From: Hevea brasiliensis
Taxonomy: Eukaryota; Streptophyta; Magnoliopsida; Malpighiales; Euphorbiaceae
Length of the DNA: 64,000 bases
Reading direction: 5' to 3'
NCBI RefSeq assembly: GCF_030052815.1
Contig: NC_079501.1
Span: 98,720,190-98,784,189, forward strand
Shown: positions 50,837-60,270 of the stretch, piece by piece
How the letters are laid out: each line of letters begins with the position of its first letter
How positions within the stretch are numbered: position 1 is the stretch's first letter
The notes under the pieces: model-generated
The model's input: only the letters and a program-made list of their open reading frames with translations
Databases searched by the model: none
What the model was told of the DNA's origin: nothing
Translations under genes and position numbers: made by a program

Positions 50837-51327
50837 TCACCTCGACAGTTGTAATTTTATTAGTAAGGCCCATGTATGTCTAGATTTTGTTCTTTTATGC
50901 ATTGTACATAAACACATGATGTATTTCATTTTGGATTGTAATTAAACTTTGAGATTGTAAGTAAACTTGTAAATTATTATCTATGAATTTCTATATGAAT
51001 GCAATAAATGCTACCTTCTTTGAGATCTCATAAATAATTATGAATGATATGATACAATAGAATATGATATGGAAATGTGTGAAATAAATATGAACATGTT
51101 AACAAGTAATTAGTGAAACCCGCCAGATGCTAACAAAACAGAAGAGGCTCTGTCCGGGTCTCCACAGAAACAAGTTGTATAAAAAAAAAAATTTCTACAC
51201 ATGGACTACCTTTTTTTAAATGATATTAAAAATTTACAATGGAAATGATAAGACAAGATAGGGTGCTCCAGCACCAAATGTGGCATTTCTTGCTCGGTTA
51301 TACAGTAGACGGGTAAGAGGCATCACA
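50837..51327 (+). repeat. last part of element E 5' LTR
   Basis: It resumes with TCACCTCGACAG after the TSD and ends GGCATCACA, five bases before the primer binding site. It fits the R-U5 end of the LTR. No TATA box was assigned. Confidence 0.82.
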
Positions 51328-51332
51328 TTTTG

Positions 51333-51344
51333 TGGTATCAGAGC
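51333..51344 (+). other. primer binding site of element E, initiator tRNA-Met
   Basis: TGGTATCAGAGC lies five bases (TTTTG) after the LTR end. It fixes the LTR boundary and the plus orientation. Confidence 0.92.
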
Positions 51345-51362
51345 AGTGGTTTAGGCGGTCCT

Positions 51363-52795
51363 TGATTGCATCAAACTATATAGACATTTAAGGTTAACAT
51401 GCATTGCATTTTGTTTGCATTTAGTATCCTTTTATGTTTATTTTTATATGTTTTCATTATTATTTTAGAAAACATGTTAATCCAACTCAATTAATTGATT
51501 TTCATATTTTATCAGGTGTTTTTATGTGGTTCTAGAATCAAAAACGAGTTTGAAAGAGATTTAGAGGTCAAAACGTGAAGAATATAGTGCCAAAAATATT
51601 ACACGGGCCGTGTAACTTGCCCCGTGTAACTTCCTGGATCCCGTGCAACCTTCTGAACAAAGAAACTTGAAAAACAAGAGTGGCAAAAAGTTACACGGGG
51701 CAGGGGCATGTAACACTACACAGGCCATGTAAAGTCCCCTGACAGTAATTCTGATGCGACTTTTCTTCGCTCCAACTCGACCCGGATGGACTCCTAATGC
51801 TTCTAGGACTCTGAAATTAGGGTTTTTACACCAAATATAAATAAAACAAGTCAGGAATTGAGGGGGAAGAGAGAATTTACATCCAAGGAGGAGAATTAAC
51901 ATTCAAGAGCCGATTTACATTCAAGGATGCACCTCAACTTCAAGGGAGGCTAGGGAGAAACAAAATCTACAAGATTGCTAGAAGGGATTTTCAGCTGAAG
52001 TTCCAAAAGTCCAAGGCTACAACTCTCTTTCTAAGTTCTTCCACTCTATTTTCTTCTCATGTTTTCTCTTTATCTTTTTATAAACTTGATTGTAAAACTC
52101 ACCATGGGTGAGTAGGTTCTTTATTCTAGGGTTAGGGTGTAGCACTCTCAATTTCATTATGGATCTGGTTTGATTTTATTTAATACATTGGGTATTTTAT
52201 TCTTTGATTCAATCTCTTATGATCTTAATGGATGCTATGTGTTGGTACCCACTTAGTATTGATTACAGATATTAATTGAAGGACTAAAAGATGAAGATTA
52301 ATATTAGAAAATTAGGATTTTGAACCTAGGAAATCTGACCTAGAGATAGGCTGATGACCTTTGTGGAGTTTCAAAATTAATCAATGATCTTAAAGGGTTT
52401 TAATTAATTTAATCACCACGAAAGTAGAGTTTATGTTAATTAAAATACACCTTGAGTGCCTTGAGTGAGGACTTAAGATAACTTAGGATTAATTTCCATC
52501 AAAGTAATAATCTCCCATTTATTGAATGAATCAGATTGATTCTATAATTGATTGAAGTGTGAACCCCTAGCTCTAGAATGCCTTTATCCATTAGTATTTT
52601 ATTTTAGTTAATTATTTAGATTTTATTTCTTTCAATTTAGATATAATTATTATTTCTCTACAGTTCGATCGCCTAGATAATTAAAATCACTATAGTTTTT
52701 ACTCAACATGGTCCTCGTAGGAACGATACTTTACTCATCACTTTATTACTTATTAGCGATCCGTGCACTTACGGTGGTTGTAAAACCAGCAAATA
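51363..52795 (+). repeat. 5' LTR of element F (1433 bp)
   Basis: It starts TGATTGCATCAAA. It holds palindromic TTACACG-GGC-CGTGTAA (51599-51615) followed by related CCCGTGTAAC and CCCGTGCAAC copies, then a TATA-like TATAAATA at 51836-51843. The copies with ACACGG / CCGTGT are a familiar feature of Athila-type LTRs. Confidence 0.93.
51836..51843 (+). promoter_or_regulatory. TATA box candidate of element F (5' LTR)
   Basis: TATAAATA, also present at the same place in the 3' LTR (56125-56132), upstream of ACAAGTCAGGAATTGAG. It would start the transcript about 950 bp before the LTR end. Confidence 0.5.
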
Positions 52796-52801
52796 AGTTT
52801 T

Positions 52802-52819
52802 TGGCACTATTGCCTGGGA
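52802..52819 (+). other. decayed primer binding site, tRNA-Asp type
   Basis: TGGCACTATTGCCTGGGA agrees at 14 of 18 positions with the Athila-type site TGGCGCCGTTGCCGGGGA. The four differences include three transitions at former CG or CHG sites. It lies six bases after the LTR. Confidence 0.75.
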
Positions 52820-52936
52820 CCGGTGCTTGATATTGAACGATTAGTGATTTGATTACTCTAGACATTCTTATTTCTTTTATAGTTTATTTCTTGTCTAACT
52901 TCATTTTTGCTTTTTTTTCTTGTGAGGTACATTGAG

Positions 52937-53893
52937 ATGTTTCATCAACAAGTCTTCACAAGTTTTATTCAACAACACAATGAACCATTTTACAATGCTT
53001 GGAGAAGATTCAATGAATTGGTAGAGCAATTTACTAATCATTGTCTTTTAAATTATGAACTCTAGAATAAAGAAGTGACAAGGGATTGGGTAGATTATGG
53101 AGCTTGGGCTACCGGTGATCATGTTCTTCAAAGAAACCATGAGGATGCCATTCACTTATTGAATGACATGGGAGATTTTGATTACCATTGGCATTGGGAT
53201 CCTTCACTGTAGGGTTGGAGTCACCAATACCCTCCAGACATCTATCAATATAATATTTCGCACCAACCATTTGAGCTACAATTAGAGAAGGGAGTGGGAC
53301 TTAAAGAGGCGATAGCTCCATTGGAAAATTTTGACAACCTTATAATGAACAATGAGCTATCACTCTATGAGGAGGAAACAAATGAACAAAGTTGGGAGAA
53401 TGAAGAAGCTTCATGGGAATTTGAACCTATAAAAGAAGTTGAGCCTGAAGAACAAAATTCCTTTAAAGATGACTTGCCAGTAGAGTTACCTTAAGAGCAG
53501 GAGTTACTTGAAGAAGAAATTGTACCTAAAGTTGAAGAAAACAACTCCTTTGTTGTTGGAGGGTCATTAGAAGAGTGTTTACATGAAGATAGATCAGAGG
53601 TGAAAGTGGTAGATGAAGAAATTGATAAGACTATCAACTTGAGCTCATTAACGATGTTTACATGTACACCACCAGAAGACCCTTTTCTATCATGGACACC
53701 TCCTACATCATCATATGTCCTCTAAGAGCTAAAACAATTCTCTTCCCAAGCATATAACTCTAAACCATGTGTTGTTCATGCTATATGCAATCTTATTCCA
53801 AATCTTGCCAATCTTGAGGGTACCACAAATCAAGACCCATACGTGGTGTTACATGATAACTACTATGGGCGAAAATCACTTTTTTATCAGTAA
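52937..53893 (+). pseudogene. single ORF of element F, acidic protein of unknown function (4 nonsense codons)
   Basis: From ATG 52937 to TAA 53891-53893 one frame of 318 codons is preserved, broken only by TAG (53063, 53210) and TAA (53492, 53723). All four could be former CAG or CAA glutamine codons. The N-terminus (FYNAWRRFNELVEQFTNHC) resembles part of the retrotransposon gag domain of Athila-type elements (FYEAW-RF motif). The middle is strongly acidic (EEETNEQSWENEEASWEFEP) and the C-terminus (NLEGTTNQDPYVVL) matches nothing I know. No zinc knuckle or enzyme motif is visible. It may be a reduced gag, as in TR-GAG-type elements, but that is inference. Confidence 0.65.
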
Positions 53894-55651
53894 TTCTAAA
53901 AGGGGTCAAGCTAATGACCTTAAATTAGTGCTTTTTAGGAGGCAGTGCAAGTTTTAAATTTAATCTTTGCATTTTTTTATTTCTTTTGTTTTATCACCGT
54001 CCCAAACTTGATTTCGATGTTTGTTCACTTTGTAGGTTCAAGAAGCACTTGAAAGGAGCAATGGAGATCAAACTCACAAATCTTCAAGGGAAGGCACGCT
54101 TCAAGGGGGAGTATTCTATATCCATTAGCTTTTCCTTATTATTACATTTATGGTGTTGCTTTTGACCTGTTTATGATATCTTGATGACATTGAGGACAAT
54201 GTCAAAATTGAGTTTGGGGTGTGTTTCATGCATTGCGTTCATATATTGCATTTCATCACCTTATTATGTCCATATTATATTTGTGTGTCAAAAATCCAGA
54301 AAATTTTTATAAATTTTGAAAATTCTGAACTTTTTCAAAAGGCTTTTAACTTAGAATTATAACTAAAACCTTGATGAGCTAATGATTGAACTCTCTGGGA
54401 AAAAGGAATGAATGTAACTGAATGCGTAAAAAGGCTGCAATATGTTATTTGTGAAGAACTTAATCACCTAAGTGGAGTTAAACTAGTTAAATTTGTGAAG
54501 AACTTAATCACCTAAGTGGAGTTAAACTAGTTAAACCCCTTCATAGCCATTAATTTATCACATTGAACTTGTAAAATTGAGAGAAAATTTTTAAAATACA
54601 AAACCTAAAAATGCCTCACTAGCTCTAGAACATGTCTCTTGGACCTATCAAGGCGAAATCCTAGTATATGCTTGATGAAGAGATGATTAAGGCATTTTTT
54701 TTTATATAAACTCACTAAGCCTTAGCCATCCTTAATTAAAATATATATCCCTTGTAGCCAATTTGAAACCTATATCTATCCTTTAAAATTTATTGCTTAC
54801 CCATATTATTTTCCTAGCCCCTAGCCTAAACACCTATCCTACCCTTTTGAGGAGGCAGAAAGCATAAGTAAAAAGTATACTAAGTGCAACAAAAAAAATG
54901 GAGAGAGGATGTAGAACTCAAGAAGGAGTGCAAGTGTACAATTGAAATCAAAGAAAATTTTGCCTTTCTGACCTAGCAAAAGCAATGAGTTTGGGGGAGA
55001 GGACAAAAGGGACATAAAAAAATGGGAAAAAAAAAAGGAGAGAGAAGAAGTCCCTAGATAAGTATCATGGAAGCATGCTTGGCACTATAAAAAATCAAAA
55101 GCCCTTTTTCTTCATACAAAATCAGTAGAACAAACTTAGTATACTCGGTATTTTATGCATACATGCTATACTCATATTTGCATTCCCTAAAAACCTTTTA
55201 TTGGCAATCAAGTTATTATCCCTTTAGCCCCATTACAACCCTTTTAAAGACCTTTTGATCTTTTGAAAAGTGTATGCTACATTAGTGAAAATAGAAATTT
55301 GAGATATGCCTATGGAGTTGGAATTGAGTCACTTCAACACAATTACCCACAATAGAGGCAAATTTGGGGGAGTAAGTGTTTCTCAAGTCTATCCTGATAA
55401 AACAGGTTATTTGAGACTTATTAATAGCCTTGCATAGAGGAATAATTAGTTGAAGCACCATAAAGGGGATGAGGTTATAGCGGGCAACTGTTGAAGTCCC
55501 TATGCCTTGAAAGTGAGAATTGGTATGAAGGTTGAAGAGTGTCTAATTATGTGCAAGTTAAGTTTTCTGTTATATTTCTAAGTACCCCAATGAGTTTTTA
55601 TAAAGTTTTAATTTGCTTGAGGACAAGCAAAGGTTTGAGTTTGGGGGTATT
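53894..55651 (+). other. non-coding 3' interior of element F with two polypurine-like tracts
   Basis: It contains a first GAGGACAATG...GAGTTTGGGGTGTG motif at about 54191-54232, an exact 44-bp tandem duplication, purine runs near 55015-55050, and a second GAGGACAAGC...GAGTTTGGGGGTAT motif at about 55618-55651 that directly precedes the 3' LTR and is the functional PPT. No open frame with recognisable content. Confidence 0.75.
54447..54534. repeat. 44-bp perfect tandem duplication
   Basis: Units 54447-54490 and 54491-54534, both beginning ATTTGTGAAGAACTTAATC. Confidence 0.92.
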
Positions 55652-57084
55652 TGATTGCATCAAATTATATGGACATTTAAGGTTAATATGTATTGCATTT
55701 TGTTAGCATTTAGTATCCTTTTATGTTTACTTTTATATATTTTCTTTATTATTTTAGAAAACATATTAATCTAACTTAATTAATTGATTTTTATATTTTA
55801 TCAGGTGTTTTTATGTGGTTCTAGAATCAAAGACGAGTTTGGAAGAGATTTGGAGGTCAAAACGTGAATAATACAGTGCCAAAAACATTACACGAGCCGT
55901 GCAACTTGCCCCGTAAAACTTCCTGGACCTCGTGCAACCTTCTAGACAAAGAAAACTTGAAAAACAAGAGTGGCAAAAAGTTACATGGGACAGCGGCGTG
56001 TAACACTACACGGGTCGTGTAAAGTCCCTTAACAGTAATTCCGATGCGACTTTTCTTCGCTCCAACTCGACCCGGATGGACTCCTAATGCTTCTAGGACT
56101 CTGAATTAGAGTTATTACACCAGATATAAATAGAACAAGTCAGGAATTGAGAGGGAAGAGAGAATTTACATCCAAGGAGGAGAATTAACATTCAAGAGCC
56201 GATTTACATTCAAGGATGCACCTCAACTTCAAGGAAGGTTAGGGAGAAACAAGATCTGCAAGATTGCTAAAAGGGATTTTCAGCTAAAGTTCCAAAGTCC
56301 AAGGCTGCAACTCTCTTTCTGAGTTCTTCCACTCTATTTTCTTCTCATGTTTTCTCTTTATCTTTTTATAAACTTGATTGTAAAACTCACCATGGGTGAG
56401 TAGGTTCTTTATTCTAGGGTTAGGGTGAAAGACTCTCAATTTCATTATGGATCTGGTTTGATTTTATTTAATACATTGGGTATTTTATTCTTTGATTCAA
56501 TCTCTTGTGATCTTAATGGATGCTATGTGTTGGTACCCACTTAGTATTGATTACAGATATTAATTGAAGGACTAAAAGATGAAGATTAATATTAGAAAAT
56601 TGGGATTTTGAACCTAGGAAATCTGACCTAGAGATAGGCTGATGACCTTTGTGGAGTTTTAAAATTAATCAAAGATCTTAAAGGGTTTTAATTAATTTAA
56701 TCACCATGAAAGTAGGGTTTATGTTAATTAAAATACACCTTGAGTGCCTTGATAGAGGACTTAAGATAACTTAGGATTAATTTTCATCAAAGTAATAATC
56801 TCCCATTTATTGAATGAATCATATTGATTCTATAAGTGATTGAAGTGTGAACCCCTAGCTCTAGAATGCCTTTGTCCATTAGTATTTTACTTTAGTTAAT
56901 TATTTAGATTTTATTTCTTTCAATTTATATATAATCATTATTTCTCTACAATTCGATCGTCTAGTTAATTAAAATCACTATAGTTTGGTACTCAACACGG
57001 TCCTCGTAGGAACGATACTCTACTAATCACTTTATTACTTATTAGCGATCCGTGCACTTACGGTAGTTGTAAAACCAGTAAACA
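55652..57084 (+). repeat. 3' LTR of element F (1433 bp)
   Basis: It is equal in length to the 5' copy and starts after the GTTTGGGGGTAT tract. It ends CCAGTAAACA, then the TSD GTCCT. Differences from the 5' LTR are mostly transitions, including changes inside the ACACGG palindromes near 55889-56020. Confidence 0.93.
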
Positions 57085-57196
57085 GTCCTAGACCTAGATA
57101 GTTAGAAATAGATAAAGTGCATTACATGCATGGGCCTTTAAATAGAGTCGAGGTGAAACTAATGCAGATATGTTCTTTATCTGTTTTATAGGATCG

Positions 57197-58747
57197 ATGG
57201 CATCTGATCCTTCAGAGCACGAACCTTCAGGACCGATAAAGGAGGAAGTAGAGAGTCACGCACCCACACCTGTCCTAGTAGGGAGCGAAGCAGTAGAGCC
57301 GAGTCATCCCATGGTACTGCAGGGAGAGCACAGCAGGCCTTCCTGGAACAGATGACTCAACTGCTCCGTCAGGTCACCAGAGCTATACCTCAACCACAGC
57401 CACAACCCTCACCACCTGTACAGCCACCACCGCCCCCATAGCGTCAACCTATACACAGATTCCCACTAGAGAGACTGAGAAAGTATGGGGCAGTTGACTT
57501 CAGGGGTAAGAAGGAGGATGATCCAGCCACAGCAGAGTATTGGCTGGAGAGGACAAAGAGGGTATTGCAATAGTTGCACTGCACCCCAGAGCAGTAGTTG
57601 GAGTGTGCTCTGTCACTATTACAGGAGGATGCATATAGATGGTGGGTAACAGTATTGAGAGTGGTACAGCCTGCACAGATCACCTGGGAGTTCTTTCTGG
57701 CCGAATTCAGAAAGAAATACATCCGCCATGTGTACCTGGAGGCTAGAAGGAGAGAATTCCTGGCACTGAGACAGAGGTAGCTTACAGTCTCCAAATATGA
57801 GCGGGAATTCGTGAGACTTAGCGGATATGCATTAGAGTTGATGCCCACAGAAAATGATAAATGCAGAAGTTTTGAGGATGGACTGAATGACAACATCAGG
57901 TTGATAGTCACATCTCATTACTTCACAGACTTCTCATAGTTGATAGCATTGGCCCTTGATGTGGAGAGAGTCAGAAATGAAGCGCAGTCCAGAAAGGACT
58001 GGCAACGTAAGAGGGGTTTTGGATCTGGTCAGTCTAGTTTAGTAGACACGGGTAGTAAGAGGCCTAAGGAGTCTCAGGGTCAGACTCAGGGTTGAGGTAA
58101 GAAGCAGAGATCCCGATTTAGCCCAAGGAGAGGAGGAGGACAGTCTGGTGCATCAGTGGGTAGTTCTCCGGGTTCAGCTACACGGGGATCAGCCCCACCA
58201 CCAGCTTGTACACATTGTGGCAGGCCCCACAGAGGAGAGTGTAGATTGTTGAATAGTGGGTGTTTCAAATGTGGGTTTATGGATCACTTCCTGAAGGATT
58301 GTCCACAGAGGAATGCTAGTGTTCCCACTGTTCCACCCCAAACAGAGAGACCTACCCCGGCAGTACAGAGGGGTAGAAGACCTATGAGGCCTGATATAGC
58401 TGGTATATCACAGAGGCCTACTACAGAGATAGTTTAGAGGCAGGAGACTAGAGTAGCACCCCGTGCTTATGCTATGAGAGCTCGAGATGAGCTAGAGCCA
58501 ACTGATGTCATAAGGGGTACTTTCTCACTTTATGATCTATCTGTATGTGCATTAATTGATCCTGGTTCCACACATTCTTATGTGTGCGTTGCACTACCTG
58601 TTGGTAGAGGGGTAGAAGTAGAGGAGGACATACAAGTCACAAACCCTTTAAGCCATAGTGTCATGGTGAAAAATGTCTATAAGGGTTGTCCTCTAAGGAT
58701 ATAGGGTTATGAGTTTCTAGCTGACTTGATTGAGCTACCATTCCATG
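57197..58747 (+). pseudogene. gag: gag and protease start of element E, eight nonsense codons in one frame
   Basis: ATG 57197 opens MASDPSEHEPSG. A one-base shift near 57340 moves into the frame that runs to the insertion of element G. This frame has the gag domain (RKYGAVDFRGKKEDD, LLQEDAYRWWV, FFLAEFRKKYIRHVYLE, YEREFVRLSGYA), the zinc knuckle CFKCGFMDHFLKDC and the protease motif [12 protein letters not shown]. In-frame stops: TAG at 57439, 57571, 57595, 57778, 57937, 58435, 58702 and TGA at 58093. Each TAG fits a former CAG and the TGA a former CGA. The reading frame is otherwise conserved, so it decayed mainly by point mutation. Confidence 0.9.
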
Positions 58748-60093
58748 TGTAACACCCCTATTTGTATAGCCTGGTATATTTCACTGTTCCGGTGACCGGT
58801 GTCGGTCCGGACGATTAAGGAGATTAGAACCATACTTAAGACAACTAGAGAAACCATAAACACAAATAATTAGTAAGGTTCAATTAGTTAAGTATAAATA
58901 AGAAAAACAGAACATAAGAAGTTAAACGAGCCGAGAGTCACAGCGATGGGTGACCTCCTCGGGAACGACTGCGAAGTCAATTTAAACTCAAATTTCGAAC
59001 TGTAAAAAGTGACGCTGCGGTCCTTAGGACCCTTATGAACACAGTGGAAAAGAGAAAATCACGAAAAAGAACTGTTAAGCCAGTCCAATAATTAGGTCAG
59101 GGAACCGGAAGAAATATGGAATTATTTGCAAACCGGGATGAATCGGCGAGGGGCAATTTGGCCAATTGACCCCGAGAGCTGACTCCTGACCTAACTGTCA
59201 AATAAAATCGGAGAAAAGAATATTTCGGAATCAAGGATTAGATTAAAGAACTAATAAGGAATTTAAGAAAATTGAAAAAGAAAAGAAAAAGGTTTATTGC
59301 ATCATGTGGATGACATCATTGTGATGTCAAAAATCAATTTTAATTTCCCAACTTTTTTGACCAAGTCAAATACATAAAATTTCACTTAAAATACTTAAAA
59401 AATTAGAAGGAAAAGTCATTTCTTCTTCTTTAAAAAAATTCAGCCGGCTCCCCTTTCTTTTCTCTTTCTTTTTCTTTTCAATTTCCTCCATTAATGGTCA
59501 TTTAAGCTTCTTAAACCCTATTATTCCTTCACAAATTGCATACTCACCAAAGTAAGGTCTTGCTCTTTGGCTTTGATAGAGAGATTTGAAATAAGAAGGA
59601 TCAAAAAGAAGTGAGGATTTGGAATTACAAATTCTGCTCAACAAGTAAGTCCCTCTATCTAACTTAATTTGAGTAAAATGCATAGAAATGAGCTTGAATA
59701 AGTAGCAAATTACATAGAAACTCAAGAAATCACTCATGTATGAAGCTTTATGAAAGTTGGTCTGCATGAAATTAATTAGGGTTTGATAGAAATTGTTAGA
59801 ATTAAAAAGGTACTCATGCTTGATGGAGTAAGTAAGTGAGACTTGTACACTTAGAATTCATGAATTGAGGAAATTGAGGAATTAGGGTTCTTGACCCTTA
59901 GGGTTTTGGGAGAAAATTTAAGAAATTGGTAAATGATGACTTTGGTTTATTGTGAGATGAAAAATGGTCAATAATGACCAAAAGAGATGTGTGGGAATTG
60001 TTGGAATGAAAAACAAATTCGTAGGTCCAATGGTCATGCTGCTGGCAGCATGACCAAACCCACTTTGAAGGACTAAAACTCAAATTTTACAAG

Positions 60094-60118
60094 TCCAATT
60101 GATATGCCATCAATTGGA
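60094..60118 (+). other. inverted repeat TCCAATTGA / TCAATTGGA
   Basis: Perfect 9-nt arms with the loop TATGCCA. Compared with 2523-2549 the closing G-C pair has become A-T on both sides. Confidence 0.8.
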
Positions 60119-60237
60119 GATGAAAATAGACATAAAATAGCATAATTTTCATTAAGGAAACATGCCCAAAAACTGACCAAAACTTAGTGAAACAATTGAC
60201 CAAAGTGAAGTGAGAGCAGGCTGCCACTGCACCAAAC

Positions 60238-60270
60238 TGACCAAATGAACAGTAACTGTTCATTTGGTCA
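60238..60270. other. 16-bp perfect inverted repeat with 1-nt spacer
   Basis: The arms TGACCAAATGAACAGT and ACTGTTCATTTGGTCA are separated by a single A. It is the longest perfect stem seen in the window and the counterpart of 24777-24807 and 33323-33355. Confidence 0.92.

Larger units (their letters stand above)
39603..51327 (+). repeat. 5' LTR of element E (interrupted; pieces 39603-40904, 44484-46179, 50837-51327)
   Basis: It starts TGTAACACCCTCACCGTAGG and ends GGTAAGAGGCATCACA. The three pieces total about 3.49 kb, the usual size here. The first piece lacks the GCGATGGGTGACC block that the other LTRs have. The middle piece has the modules and the hairpin CTAAGCA-TTA-TGCTTAG (46055-46071). 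The last piece carries the end GACGGGTAAGAGGCATCACA. Confidence 0.87.
51363..57084 (+). mobile_element. non-autonomous Athila-like LTR retrotransposon (element F, 5722 bp), TSD GTCCT
   Basis: Two LTRs of exactly 1433 bp (51363-52795, 55652-57084) flank a 2.86 kb interior. GTCCT is duplicated at 51358-51362 and 57085-57089. A decayed tRNA-Asp-type PBS and a GTTTGGGGGTAT polypurine tract are in place. The interior has one decayed frame and no protease, RT or integrase motif, so the element must have relied on enzymes in trans. It inserted in the leader of element E. The LTR copies agree closely, but their ends have decayed from CA to TA on the left. Confidence 0.94.
39603..58747 (+). mobile_element. 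Ty3/gypsy element E, 5' part, itself hit by four insertions
   Basis: A plus-strand element: 5' LTR 39603-51327 (net about 3.5 kb after removal of two solo LTRs), PBS at 51333, leader split by element F, gag and protease start 57197-58747. It is then cut by element G. Its gag and protease are Tekay-like but of a different family from elements D and G. It sits in the LTR that starts at 21674. The left flank is AAGGG; the right end is outside the window. Confidence 0.88.

Noticed and set aside
57444..57911. 155-codon minus-strand frame
   Set aside because: It is antisense to the gag domain of element E, whose sense strand has the motifs.
58466..58620. Endogenous pararetrovirus from the DPGSTHSY protease and CCHC finger
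   Set aside because: LTRs, PBS, integrase and chromodomain in sister copies identify Ty3/gypsy chromoviruses; no movement or coat protein is seen.
60238..60270. microRNA precursor at the 16-bp palindrome
   Set aside because: The stem is too short and the loop is one base; it is part of a family-wide LTR motif.
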